From Salsuginibacillus halophilus (GTDB lineage Bacteria; Bacillota; Bacilli; Bacillales; Marinococcaceae), in NCBI RefSeq assembly GCF_003014715.1, contig NZ_PYAV01000014.1, positions 1-64,000 on the forward strand: a stretch of DNA of 64,000 nucleotides. The letters run 5' to 3'. The first letter of the stretch is position 1; every line of letters begins with the position of its first letter. A program made the position numbers and the translations under genes. The notes under the pieces were generated by a model that worked only from the letters and a program-made list of their open reading frames with translations, was not told the DNA's origin and did not search any database. Shown piece by piece: positions 36,608 through 45,629 of this stretch.

Positions 36608-37434
36608 ATTATTTCAACCTCCCTTTAGAAGACTGGACGAACTGGTTTGTTAATGACTGGCTTCTCCCGAACTTCAGTGGATTTTTTGATGCGATCAGTG
36701 CAGTTCTTGCAAGTTTTGTGGACGCTGTGACAAATACATTGCTATTTTTCCCGGCGGAAGTGATCGCCTTGATTTTCATCCTGCTCTCCTGGTTTTTTGC
36801 CGGACGCGGGGTGGCAGTATTTTCGCTGCTCGGTTTTATTTACCTTGGCGCGGTTGATGTCTGGATAGAGTCGATGCAGACGCTTTCGATTGTGCTTGTT
36901 TCAACTATGATCTCAGTTCTGCTCGGTGTACCGGTTGGCATTTTAGCAGCGGCAAACGCCAAGGTTGAAAGGGCTGTACGGCCGGTGCTTGACTTTATGC
37001 AGACGCTGCCGATTTTCGTTTATTTAATTCCGGCGATTTTACTGTTCGGTCTTGGCGGGGTTCCGGCTGTAATTGCAACGTTTGTGTTTGCAACGCCGCC
37101 GGCTGTTCGGATGACAAACCTCGGGATTAAGCAAGTATCTGAAGATGTGATTGAAGCTTCGCGGGCTTACGGGGCGACATCAAAGCAGCTCTTGTTGAAA
37201 GTACAACTGCCACTTGCACTGCCATCCATTATGGCCGGTGTGAACCAAACGATTATGCTCGCCCTCTCAATGGCGGTCGTTGCGTCGATGATCGGGGCGC
37301 CGGGGCTTGGTTCGATTGTGTTAAACGGGATTTCTCAAGTGAACGTCGGCCTTGGTTTAACCGGGGGTCTTGCGATTGTTGTGCTCGCGATTATGTTGGA
37401 TAGGATCACGCAGGGCATTGGTCAAAAATTATAA
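36604..37434 (+). CDS. opuAB: Glycine betaine/proline betaine ABC transporter, permease
   Basis: 276 residues with seven or eight hydrophobic segments. The cytoplasmic EAA loop (EDVIEASRAYGATSKQLLLKVQLPLALPSI, about residues 180-209) binds the ATPase. It overlaps opuAA (ATGA) and lies 28 nt before opuAC. Confidence 0.95.
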   Translation: MNYFNLPLEDWTNWFVNDWLLPNFSGFFDAISAVLASFVDAVTNTLLFFPAEVIALIFILLSWFFAGRGVAVFSLLGFIYLGAVDVWIESMQTLSIVLVSTMISVLLGVPVGILAAANAKVERAVRPVLDFMQTLPIFVYLIPAILLFGLGGVPAVIATFVFATPPAVRMTNLGIKQVSEDVIEASRAYGATSKQLLLKVQLPLALPSIMAGVNQTIMLALSMAVVASMIGAPGLGSIVLNGISQVNVGLGLTGGLAIVVLAIMLDRITQGIGQKL

Positions 37435-37462
37435 TTATTAATATTAAAGGAGCGAATGATTC

Positions 37463-38365
37463 ATGAAAAAATCAGTACTCACTTTGGTTACAACGTCCGC
37501 TGTACTTGCAGCGCTTACAGCATGCGGGGAAAACGAAGATGTTGATGGTTTGTCAGATGAAGTCGATGATGGTGATGACAACGGCGGTCAAGAAGAAATT
37601 GCTTTTGGTGTAACGCCTTGGACAAGTACCGTGCCGCCGACTGAGGTAGCAGCCATTGTTGTTGAAGAAATGGGTTATGACACCGCACAAACAGAAGCCG
37701 ATGCTGGTAACGTCTATACAGGTTTATCCGGCGGTGACTTAGACGTCTTTATGGACGGCTGGTTCCCAGTCCACGATAACTATATCGAGCAGTACGAAGA
37801 CACCATTGAAAAGACAGCTTTAAGCTATGATGATGCTGAAGCCGGCTGGGTCGTACCGGAATATATGGATGATATCGATTCGATTGAAGACATTCAAGGT
37901 GAAGAAGACAGCTTTGGCAATGAATTTTACGGCATTGAAGAAGGTGCCAGTGTCACTGAAGTGAACGATGATGTTATTGAAGAGTATGAACTTGATATGA
38001 CACAGGTAAACTCGTCTGAAGGCGGTATGATCGCTGAATCGATGCGTTTGATGGAAAGTGAAGAGCCAGTGGCATTTTATGGCTGGCGTCCACACTCCAA
38101 GTTCTATGAGCTTGATATTAAAATCATCGATGATGACCGCGGCTTCTTTGATGATGACGAAGTTCACGTTGTCACCAATAACGAACTTGCCGATCAAGCA
38201 CCGGATGTGTATGAGTTCTTGAGCAACTGGAGCATGGATATCGATGAGATTGAAAGCATGATCGTTGAGATTGAAGAAGAAGGCCGCGACGCGCGTGAAG
38301 TTGCGGAAGAATGGGTTGAAGAGAACCGCGACGAAATTGACGAAATGATTCCTGAAGACGAATAA
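37463..38365 (+). CDS. opuAC: Betaine-binding lipoprotein of the OpuA system
   Basis: 300 residues. Lipobox LAALTAC, then an acidic Asp/Gly linker. The ligand-binding order is TPWTSTVPPTEV, DGWFPVHDNY and, in the second half, YGWRPHSKF; the tryptophans should form the aromatic cage for the trimethylammonium group. The half-domain order is the ProX-like one, opposite to that of the lipoprotein at 50963. Very acidic (many DDD and EEE runs), as in salt-adapted extracellular proteins. The name is given by operon position. Confidence 0.9.
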   Translation: MKKSVLTLVTTSAVLAALTACGENEDVDGLSDEVDDGDDNGGQEEIAFGVTPWTSTVPPTEVAAIVVEEMGYDTAQTEADAGNVYTGLSGGDLDVFMDGWFPVHDNYIEQYEDTIEKTALSYDDAEAGWVVPEYMDDIDSIEDIQGEEDSFGNEFYGIEEGASVTEVNDDVIEEYELDMTQVNSSEGGMIAESMRLMESEEPVAFYGWRPHSKFYELDIKIIDDDRGFFDDDEVHVVTNNELADQAPDVYEFLSNWSMDIDEIESMIVEIEEEGRDAREVAEEWVEENRDEIDEMIPEDE

Positions 38366-38370
38366 GTAAA

Positions 38371-38403
38371 ACTTGAGGCTTGCCGGCTTTCGGTAAGCCT
38401 CAA
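38371..38403. terminator. Hairpin behind opuAC
   Basis: TTGAGGCTT and AAGCCTCAA arms with an inner CC/GG pair. The plus-strand tail is only ACTTAT, so it may terminate weakly or protect the 3' end. Confidence 0.5.
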
Positions 38404-38438
38404 GACTTATAGCAGGAAAGTGAGCAGTCGTTATGAAA

Positions 38439-38478
38439 GGGGGAGAGGGCTGCCGGGATTTCCGGCGGCCTGTTGTAT
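38439..38478 (+). promoter_or_regulatory. Ribosome-binding site bridged by a hairpin
   Basis: GGGGGAG (38439-38445) is followed by a 9-bp hairpin (38448-38456 with 38462-38470, loop GATTT) and then 8 nt to the ATG at 38479. Folding gives an effective spacing of about 10 nt. It decides the start of the CocE-type gene. Confidence 0.5.
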
Positions 38479-40191
38479 ATGAGTGAAATCATTGTGGATC
38501 GGGATGTTGCTTGTGAGCTGCGGGATGGCACAACGTTATATGCCAACGTGTACCGGCCGGCTCGCGGGCAGTACCCTGTGTTGTTATCGCGCCTGCCGTA
38601 TAATAAAAATTTACCGGCGTTTTCCCACCGTTATGTAGACCCTTTCCGGCTCGTTGAGGCCGGATTTGTTGTGGTGATTCAAGATGTGCGCGGCCGCTTT
38701 GCTTCCGAAGGAACATTTGAACCACTGGCACAGGAACTAGCGGATGGCTATGATGCAGTGATGTGGGCGTCAAGGTTGTCATATGGAGATGGCCAGGTCG
38801 GGATGTTTGGCTTATCGTATTACGCGTTTACACAGTTGTTTGCGCTGATGGAGCGGCCGCCGGCGTTGAAGGCGATATTTCCGGCAATGACAGGTTCGCT
38901 GGAGGCAGATTCGTTCTGGCGGAATGGGGTTTTTGAGCTTGTAGCGGCAGAGACGTGGCTGCTGGATTCTGTGGCCCCCGACGTTTTGGCGCGTCGGCTT
39001 GAGAGAGAGGAATACGCTGAAGCTGAAAAAGTGCTGACGAAAGACTTGGAAGAAATTGAAGCTTGGCACCACGTGCGCCCGGTGTGCGACTGGCCGCCGG
39101 TGATGAAGCACGAAGCTTTACAGCCGCTATTTCAAAACTTTTTGGCACAGAGATTTCGTGAGCCAATCGCAAATCATCCTGAACATATGAACGGCACATA
39201 TGATTTCAATATTCCCGCCTATCATCTCGCCGGCTGGTACGATAACTTCCTCGGACCGACCCTTCGAAACTATGAGCGTTTGCAGGCATCGAACCCCCAC
39301 CAAAAGCTGATGATCGGTCCGTGGGGGCACGGTCAGTTTCAGCCAGAACAAGGCGAGCGCTTTTTCGGCCTGCATGCCGGCGGAGATGCGATCGACGGGC
39401 AGGGTGACTTAACGGATCAGCATATCCACTGGTTTCGATGCTTTCTCTACAATGAATCCCCCGGTGAAGAACCGCCTGTGAAACTGTTTGTAATGGGTGA
39501 CAACGTATGGCGTGAGGAAAATGAATGGCCGCTCGCGCGCACCGTATACACACCGCTTTACCTGCATTCAAGTGGGCAGGCCGGATTCAGTTCAGAAGAC
39601 GGGGTGCTCAGCTGGGAAGCGCCGGGTGTGGAGCCGGCAGATGGCTACGTGTACGACCCTGATAATCCGGTGCCAACGCTTGGCGGGGGTACGCTCTTTT
39701 TCGCAGGGCGCAACGCCGGTCCCCGAGATCAAAGACCGCTGCAAACGCGGCCGGATGTGCTTACTTACAAGACAATACCTTTATCTACCCCGCTTGAAAT
39801 AACCGGCTGGGTGACGATGCAGTTGTGGGCGAAAACGAGTGGGGTTGATACGGATTTCACGGCGAAATTCATCGATGTAGGGCCGGATGGCACAGCATAC
39901 AACCTTACCGACGGGATTGTGCGCGTTTCAACAGCTATGCCGGATGCTGATGACGTGTCCAGGGAGCTGCTCGAACTTGAGATTGATCTATGGGCAACGA
40001 GTTACGTATTTCAAGCCGGCCACGCACTGCAGATTGAGGTGAGTTCCAGCAGTTTTCCACGCTTTGAGCCCAATTTGAATACGGGGAGCACCATGCTCGA
40101 GAGCAGCACAGCCGCTCCTGTTGAACAGACGATTTATCACGATACCCACCGTCCGACACACCTCATCCTGCCGGTTATCCCACGGCCGTAA
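38479..40191 (+). CDS. CocE/NonD-family alpha/beta hydrolase
   Basis: 570 residues. An alpha/beta-hydrolase domain with the oxyanion block VIQDVRGRFASEGTF and nucleophile Ser in GMFGLSYYA (about residue 115) is followed by a C-terminal jelly-roll domain (from about 370) typical of cocaine esterase and X-Pro dipeptidyl peptidases. The HxGQF segment GPWGHGQFQPEQ holds the likely catalytic histidine. The substrate (ester, amide or dipeptide) is unknown. The nearest ribosome-binding site, GGGGGAG, is 33 nt before the ATG, but a 9-bp hairpin between them would bring it to about 10 nt. Confidence 0.88.
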   Translation: MSEIIVDRDVACELRDGTTLYANVYRPARGQYPVLLSRLPYNKNLPAFSHRYVDPFRLVEAGFVVVIQDVRGRFASEGTFEPLAQELADGYDAVMWASRLSYGDGQVGMFGLSYYAFTQLFALMERPPALKAIFPAMTGSLEADSFWRNGVFELVAAETWLLDSVAPDVLARRLEREEYAEAEKVLTKDLEEIEAWHHVRPVCDWPPVMKHEALQPLFQNFLAQRFREPIANHPEHMNGTYDFNIPAYHLAGWYDNFLGPTLRNYERLQASNPHQKLMIGPWGHGQFQPEQGERFFGLHAGGDAIDGQGDLTDQHIHWFRCFLYNESPGEEPPVKLFVMGDNVWREENEWPLARTVYTPLYLHSSGQAGFSSEDGVLSWEAPGVEPADGYVYDPDNPVPTLGGGTLFFAGRNAGPRDQRPLQTRPDVLTYKTIPLSTPLEITGWVTMQLWAKTSGVDTDFTAKFIDVGPDGTAYNLTDGIVRVSTAMPDADDVSRELLELEIDLWATSYVFQAGHALQIEVSSSSFPRFEPNLNTGSTMLESSTAAPVEQTIYHDTHRPTHLILPVIPRP

Positions 40192-40333
40192 TACGAGTAG
40201 TTCTACGGGCGGCTTGGCAAGTGTAGTGACATCGGGCTGTCGACCAGCAGAAATATATTAGCGCTGGTACCAAGGTCGATCCTGATCACATAAGCCACAT
40301 GATACCTTTCGCTGTTTCTTTAAAAAATGGAAC

Positions 40334-40368
40334 AAAAAAAGACCGCGCGAGCTGCGCGGTCTTTTTTT
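40334..40368. terminator. Bidirectional terminator
   Basis: Perfect 15-bp stem with A-run, GACCGCGC, loop GAGCT, GCGCGGTC and T-run. It serves the CocE-type gene on plus and the convergent adh on minus. Confidence 0.9.
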
Positions 40369-40401
40369 GCTCGTATAGTTTACTGGTGTAAAGGTGTCGA
40401 T

Positions 40402-41574
40402 TTATATTTTTGCGAGGCTGTCGTCGCCGTAGAAGGAAGCTTTAAATACTTCTTTCATCTGTTCCGCGGAAGTTTCGCGCGGGTTCGTGCCTGTGCAAGG
40501 GTCGTGCAAGGCATTTTCGGCCATTTGATCGAGGTGCTGATTAAAGTCGTCTTCTGAAATGCCGTATGCTTGCAGTGTTGTCGCAAGTCCCAAGTCTTCA
40601 TTCAGTTGATAGATGTAGGAAATCAGCGCATCTGTCAACGCTGCATCATCACTACCTTCAAGCTTGAGGCGGCGGGCGATTTCAGCAAAGCGGTCTTCTA
40701 CTTCGGCACGGTTGAACTGGATCACATATGGTAGATAAATCGCATTTGCATAGCCGTGCGGGATGTCAAAAATCGGTCCGCTTTTATGCGCCATGCTGTG
40801 TACAATACCAAGTACAGCGTTCGTAAAGGCCATGCCAGCCATGGCTTGAATGCTGTGCATCTCTGCCGCTGCATCTTGACTGCCCTGTGCTGAAGCAAGC
40901 AGGTTATCTTTAATAACCTCGGCGCTGCCGAGTGCAAGAATATTTGTGTAAAGCGTGCGCGGCTTGGCAACATACGCTTCAATAGCGTGCGTAAAGGCAT
41001 CCATACCGGTATAAGCTGCGATGTGTTTCGGCAGCGTTTCGACCATAACTGGATCAATTACCGCAATGTCCGGCGTGAGTTCAAAGTCAGCCAGCGGATA
41101 CTTAACATTTGTTTCGGCGTCGGTGATGATGGAAAACGCGGAAACTTCAGAGCCGCTGCCGCTTGTTGTCGGGATCCCAACGAACTTCGCTTTATTCCGC
41201 AGTTTAGGGAGTTGAAACGGCTTTGCCGCATCCTCAAAGGACAAGTCTGGGTGCTCGTAAAAGAGCCAGATGGCTTTTGCCGCATCCATGGCCGAACCGC
41301 CGCCGATGCCAATGACCCAGTCCGGTTGGAAAGATTGCAAGTCTTTTGCGCCTTGCTGAACCATTCCAACGGTAGGTTCTGTATTGTATCCTTCAAACAC
41401 TTCTGTTTCAATGCCTGCGTTAGACAAGTGTTTTTGGATCAAATCAAGATGGCCATTCTTCTTGATCGAACCGCCGCCTATCACAAGTGCAGCTTTATGA
41501 CCTTCAAGAGATTCGAGTGCTTCTAATGCATTATCTTCAAAATAAATATCGCGTGGGATCGTAAATCGACTCAT
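40402..41574 (-). CDS. Iron-containing alcohol dehydrogenase
   Basis: 390 residues, group III metal-dependent fold. NAD(P) motif GIGGGSAMDAAKA (about residues 94-106) and metal ligands Asp and His in AYTGMDAFTHAIEAY, plus two His in GIVHSMAHKSG and DIPHGYANA. GGAAG precedes the ATG. Substrate is not predictable; an RraA-like gene lies upstream in the same direction, and both have a decayed second copy at 34.5-35.1 kb. Confidence 0.93.
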   Translation of the reverse strand: MSRFTIPRDIYFEDNALEALESLEGHKAALVIGGGSIKKNGHLDLIQKHLSNAGIETEVFEGYNTEPTVGMVQQGAKDLQSFQPDWVIGIGGGSAMDAAKAIWLFYEHPDLSFEDAAKPFQLPKLRNKAKFVGIPTTSGSGSEVSAFSIITDAETNVKYPLADFELTPDIAVIDPVMVETLPKHIAAYTGMDAFTHAIEAYVAKPRTLYTNILALGSAEVIKDNLLASAQGSQDAAAEMHSIQAMAGMAFTNAVLGIVHSMAHKSGPIFDIPHGYANAIYLPYVIQFNRAEVEDRFAEIARRLKLEGSDDAALTDALISYIYQLNEDLGLATTLQAYGISEDDFNQHLDQMAENALHDPCTGTNPRETSAEQMKEVFKASFYGDDSLAKI

Positions 41575-41900
41575 TGCAAAACTTCCTTTCTGTCTTCAAA
41601 GAATAGGTGTGTATTTCGCAAGCCTCGCGTTCATTGACAACAGAGAATTATGGATGTAAGAAGTTGCTGCTGTTCAAAAGCAGCTTCACCCATGATTTCA
41701 GGTGACACCCTGATCGGTGGAAGTTATGATCCGCCTTCCAACCTAAAGCCGAATATTCCCTTTGCGTACACAGTAAAACATTAAGACCGGTCGAAAAGGG
41801 TGGGGCGAGCTATGATGTATCGCTGGAGATGGCGGCTGAAGTGATTTTCAACAGGTGAAAATTTCGTTTTAGAAGCACTGAAATGTAAGATTTCACAAAT

Positions 41901-41931
41901 AAAAAAAGAAGCCGGCAGGTGCCCGGCTTCT
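41901..41931 (-). terminator. Minus-strand terminator
   Basis: AGAAGCCGG (41907-41915) pairs with CCGGCTTCT (41923-41931). On the minus strand a run of T follows. It would end transcripts from the RraA-like gene and the broken small gene. Elsewhere in 41575-42024 I see nothing. Confidence 0.75.
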
Positions 41932-42024
41932 CGTAAGTGGAGACATTGCAGACGGATGAGCTTATCCGGAGTTGAAGGTTCCAAGTTTCGTTTTTCAAAG
42001 TCGTTTGAGGTTAGTAAAGAAAGA

Positions 42025-42257
42025 TTAATTATTTTCCTCATCGTTATTTTTCTTATTCAACTCATCAAGAACATCTTGCGCCTCTTCTTCGCTTAACAGT
42101 GGCGGCTCCCACGTTTGTTCGTTGATATTGAGCATGCAAGGTAGTCTTGCACCTGCTTGCGGATTGAGGCAGGGGTTTCTTCTTTCATGAATCTCAAGCC
42201 TTTTTCATGATCATAATAGATCCAGGTAAACAGATCAAAGTCTTCAGGCGGCAGCAT
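42025..42257 (-). pseudogene. Small gene of unknown function, apparently frameshifted
   Basis: From an ATG at 42257 a 54-codon frame reads MLPPEDFDLFTWIYYDHEKG and onward to a stop at 42093. A second frame, 42135-42025, reads MLNINEQTWEPPLLSEEEAQ and continues with an acidic coil-like tail. Both halves have natural protein composition and together would give about 76 residues if one indel near 42130 were repaired. It might instead be two tiny overlapping genes. A G-run upstream is a poor ribosome-binding site. Confidence 0.45.
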
Positions 42258-42303
42258 TGTTATGATTGGTACCCCCCCTTTTTCTCAAAGGTAAATACAT
42301 CCA

Positions 42304-42912
42304 CTAAAACGAAGCAAGATATGTTTTAATTTCTTCGATGTTGCCGGCGATTTTCTGCTCGCGGGCTTCGTCTTTTTCGAGCTTTTCTTTCGCCCTTGCG
42401 ATCGTCGTCTCCGCCTCTTCCTGCGGAATGACAACGACCCCGTCCGCATCGGCAACAACGATGTCATCCGGCTGTACTGCAACGCCGCCGCAGGAGATCG
42501 GCACATTGACATGACCCGCCTCTTGTTTCGCCCCGGCATTCGGTGTACTGCCTTGACAGAAGACCGGGAGGCCGAGCTCCTCAATTTCGAGGCGGTCGCG
42601 GATCACGCCGTTTGTGACAATCCCACGAACGCCGAGTGTCTGTGCCATCCCTACGACAAAGTCGCCTGCGAGCGCATAGGTCGTATCTTCCTCTGTATCT
42701 ACTACAAGCACGTGCTCCGGCCCGGCGATTTCAAGCGCTTTTAAGAAAGCTGCATTCTGTCCTTTTTTCAGCTTCACGGTCAACGCTTTTCCCATTACGT
42801 GATCACTTGATTTTAGTGGCTTGATGGACGCATCCATCGATCCTCGTCCGCTTAGTCCATCTGATACTGCTGTCGTTGGTAACAAACCTTCTGCGAAAAA
42901 GTCTTCATTCAT
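42304..42912 (-). CDS. RraA-like / demethylmenaquinone methyltransferase-like protein
   Basis: 202 residues. The RraA fold is shown by LPTTAVSDGL near the N-terminus, LAGDFVVGMAQTLGVRGIVT and VRGIVTNGVIRDRLEIEELG in the middle and DIVVADADGVVVIPQEEAE near the end. The G-x(20)-R-D pattern is that of HMG/CHA aldolases of this family, so an aldolase or decarboxylase on a pyruvate-derived acid is possible; RNase E regulation is unlikely in bacilli. AGGAGGAGC before ATG 42912 decides the start over the longer frame. Confidence 0.85.
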   Translation of the reverse strand: MNEDFFAEGLLPTTAVSDGLSGRGSMDASIKPLKSSDHVMGKALTVKLKKGQNAAFLKALEIAGPEHVLVVDTEEDTTYALAGDFVVGMAQTLGVRGIVTNGVIRDRLEIEELGLPVFCQGSTPNAGAKQEAGHVNVPISCGGVAVQPDDIVVADADGVVVIPQEEAETTIARAKEKLEKDEAREQKIAGNIEEIKTYLASF

Positions 42913-43113
42913 TATAGCTCCTCCTTCTGTATGAAATGTCTTCGCGTCAAATTTCAACAAAGCGGATCTTGTTTCCTGTTATGTTTTATGAATTATAACG
43001 GATGAATCTGCACGTAAGTAGGGTTTATGATATTTATTCTCCTCTTTTTAGGATGGATGTTATCCTTAAAATAACAAAACTATCGATTTGTGCAGGTTAG
43101 AGGTGGTGGGGCG

Positions 43114-45066
43114 ATGATCGTTTATGAAGCGACGAAATCAGGGTTTTTAGAGGATGTGTTTCACGATGAGCTTGTCGGTAACATCGTGAACAATTATGAG
43201 GCGAAAGTGGGCGGCATTAATAAAAGTGAGGTGCGGAGCTGGGATAACTCCATGCAGTACATGTACCGGATTTTGTCGGACAATACGATTCCGGATAATG
43301 CCGGGGTAGCGATCGAGTTTAAAATTCCGCATACCTCAAAGCGTGTCGACTTTCTGATTTCCGGTCGTAAAGAGGAGACTGCGCCGCCGACAGTTGTCAT
43401 TGTGGAGCTAAAGCAGTGGGAGACAGCTGAAAAAGTGGAGCATAAAGAAGCGATCGTACGAACCCCGATCCGTCAGCGTCTGGTGGAGACGACAAACCCT
43501 TCGTATCAAGCGTGGTCGTATGCTGCGCTCCTTCACGACTATAATGCGACCGTGCAGGAGGAGACGATTGACTTAAAGCCGTGCGCTTATTTGCACAACT
43601 ACTTATTGACCGAAACAGATCCGCTAACTGACACATCATATGCACCTTACATTGCCGATGCACCGATATTTGCAAAAGGCGATGCCGGCCGGCTGCGGGA
43701 TTTTATTAAGCGCTATGTCGTGCATGGTGATGATAAAGAGACGCTCTACAAGGTTGAACAGGGTAAGATTCGGCCGTCGAAGTCGCTGCAGGATAGCTTA
43801 AATGCGATGCTGCAGGGAAATGAGGCGTTTGTGATGATTGATGATCAGAAGGTGGTGTATGAGGAGGCGCTGCATTTGGCGGAGCGGGCGCAGCGAACGA
43901 ATACGACGCAGGTGCTTGTGGTAAATGGCGGCCCGGGTACGGGAAAGTCGGTGCTGGCGGTGAATCTGCTTGTAGCGGTGACACGTCAGGGGCTGGTGGC
44001 GCAGTATGTGACAAAGAATGCCGCACCCCGTCATGTGTATGCGGCGAAGTTGAAGAAGGGTTTTAAGAAGACGCGGATCGATAATTTATTTAAAGGTTCG
44101 GGAAGCTATGTGGATGCTGAAGAGAATGCGTTTGATGCGCTTTTGGTTGATGAGGCGCACCGGTTGAATGAGAAGTCGGGGATGTTTCAGCATTTAGGTG
44201 AGGATCAGACGAAGGAGTTAATTCATGCAGGGCGGCTCGTTGTCTTTTTTATGGATGAGCATCAGCGGGTTACATTGAAAGACGCTGGCAGTAACGAGCG
44301 GATTCAGCGGTTTGCAGCAGCGGCCGGGGCGGAAATTTCGTATGCTGAACTTGCGTCGCAGTTTCGCTGCAGCGGCTCGGATGGTTATATGGCGTGGGTG
44401 GATGATGTTTTGCAGATCCGCGAGACGGCGAATCAGGATGTGATCGGTACCGATTATGATGTGCAGGTGTTTCGGGATCCGCATGAACTGTATGAAGCGG
44501 TGAAAGCGAAAAATACGAATAATAAGGCGCGGATGCTTGCCGGCTACTGCTGGGAGTGGCCGAAAGACGGGCGTGATGATAGTGATGTGCATGAGATCGT
44601 GCTTGAGGAGGAAGGCTTTTCAATGAGCTGGAACCTTGGCAATTCAGATACGTGGGCGGTGGATCCGGATTCCATTGTTGAAGCAGGCTGCATCCACACG
44701 AGCCAGGGGCTGGAGTTTGATTATGTCGGTGTGATTATCGGAGGCGACTTATACGCTGAAGACGGTGTGGTACATACGAATCCGGCGGCACGGGCGAAGA
44801 GCGATCAGTCGCTGCGCGGGATTAAGAAGATGCGTAAAGAAGCGCCGGCGCAGGCGGATCAGCTCGCTGATGAAATTATCCGGAACACGTACCGAACGCT
44901 CCTCACCCGCGGACAGAAAGGCTGCTATATTTATTGTACCGACCAGGGTTTAACTAATTACCTTGAAGCACGAATCAAGGCGACTGAAGATGCATTTAGC
45001 AGTACAAACTTTTTCGACAAGCCGGCGCATGTGGCAGAAGAACCGTCAGATTATGACACGACTTAA
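43114..45066 (+). CDS. PD-(D/E)XK nuclease / DUF2075 helicase fusion
   Basis: 650 residues. The N-terminal part has a nuclease-like core, KRVDFLISG then VVIVELKQWE (Asp about 79, Glu and Lys about 98-100). A DUF2075 (Schlafen-like) SF1 ATPase follows, with Walker A NGGPGTGKSV (about 269-278), Walker B LLVDEAHRL, the QFRCSGS arginine segment and ASIHTSQGLEFD-like motif (CIHTSQGLEFDYVGV). AGAGGTGGTGGGG sets the ATG at 43114. Stand-alone helicase-nucleases of this kind occur in accessory and defence regions; function here is unproven. Confidence 0.85.
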   Translation: MIVYEATKSGFLEDVFHDELVGNIVNNYEAKVGGINKSEVRSWDNSMQYMYRILSDNTIPDNAGVAIEFKIPHTSKRVDFLISGRKEETAPPTVVIVELKQWETAEKVEHKEAIVRTPIRQRLVETTNPSYQAWSYAALLHDYNATVQEETIDLKPCAYLHNYLLTETDPLTDTSYAPYIADAPIFAKGDAGRLRDFIKRYVVHGDDKETLYKVEQGKIRPSKSLQDSLNAMLQGNEAFVMIDDQKVVYEEALHLAERAQRTNTTQVLVVNGGPGTGKSVLAVNLLVAVTRQGLVAQYVTKNAAPRHVYAAKLKKGFKKTRIDNLFKGSGSYVDAEENAFDALLVDEAHRLNEKSGMFQHLGEDQTKELIHAGRLVVFFMDEHQRVTLKDAGSNERIQRFAAAAGAEISYAELASQFRCSGSDGYMAWVDDVLQIRETANQDVIGTDYDVQVFRDPHELYEAVKAKNTNNKARMLAGYCWEWPKDGRDDSDVHEIVLEEEGFSMSWNLGNSDTWAVDPDSIVEAGCIHTSQGLEFDYVGVIIGGDLYAEDGVVHTNPAARAKSDQSLRGIKKMRKEAPAQADQLADEIIRNTYRTLLTRGQKGCYIYCTDQGLTNYLEARIKATEDAFSSTNFFDKPAHVAEEPSDYDTT

Positions 45067-45159
45067 TTTTTTTCACGTGAAACATTTTACGAAGGCACCC
45101 GGAGAGTGGCTGTTTTTTTGTAAGTAAGCCGGCTTACTTCGTCTTAAGAAGCTTGTTTT

Positions 45160-45411
45160 TCCATTTTAGGAGAAACAAAGCTCCACTGTGGTCAGAGTAG
45201 TTCCGTTTTCGTGTGGAAGCGCTCCATGTTAGGAGGTTCGAGCTCCACGGAGGGCAGAGTAGGTCCGTTTTCGTGTCGAAGCGCTCCATGTTTGGAGGTT
45301 CGAGCTCCACGGAGGGCAGAGTAGGTCCGTTTTCGTGTCGAAGCGCTCCATGTTTGGAGATTCGCGCTCCACGGAAGGCAGAGTAGGTCCGTTTTCGTGT
45401 CGAAGCGCTCC
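45160..45411. repeat. Array of 62-bp repeats built from 20/21-nt GGA units
   Basis: CGCTCC recurs at 45220, 45282, 45344 and 45406, exactly 62 bp apart. Read on the minus strand each 62-mer is three units, all starting GGA, of 21, 20 and 21 nt. The last copies are near-identical and the left edge is degenerate. Frames through the array (for example MERFDTKTDLL) exist in more than one register and are not genes. Confidence 0.85.
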
Positions 45412-45477
45412 AATAGGCGATGATCACACCCAAATTGATGTGATGGCGATCCGATTTTAAGGTGTGCGTGCGATTAC

Positions 45478-45514
45478 TGCTGGAGGATGTGGTTTTCTCC
45501 AGCAGCTTCTTTCA
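45478..45514 (+). terminator. Hairpin with T-rich tail
   Basis: CTGCTGGAG and CTCCAGCAG form a 9-bp stem with an 11-nt loop, followed by CTTCTTTC. It lies between the repeat array and the spore-surface gene; which transcript it ends is unclear. Otherwise 45067-45629 holds no gene. Confidence 0.5.
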
Positions 45515-45629
45515 CGATAGCGGCTTTTTTGTTTTAGTGAGCGCTAACAGGTAACGGTGAATGCTTTTTTGCCTCATTTAGACACGTCGATGGGCACGAG
45601 TTCATACAGTGTTGTAGAGGTGATGGTTT

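Noticed and set aside
43706-44623. Overlapping minus-strand frames of 78-124 codons
   Set aside because: They are His/Pro/Ser-rich shadows of the DUF2075 gene, which has intact motifs on the plus strand.
45134-45433. Frames with MERFDTKTDLL-type repeats, and a CRISPR reading of the arrays at 45.2 and 54.5 kb
   Set aside because: The arrays have no unique spacers between constant repeats and no cas genes; frames shift between copies, so neither CRISPR nor a protein is supported.
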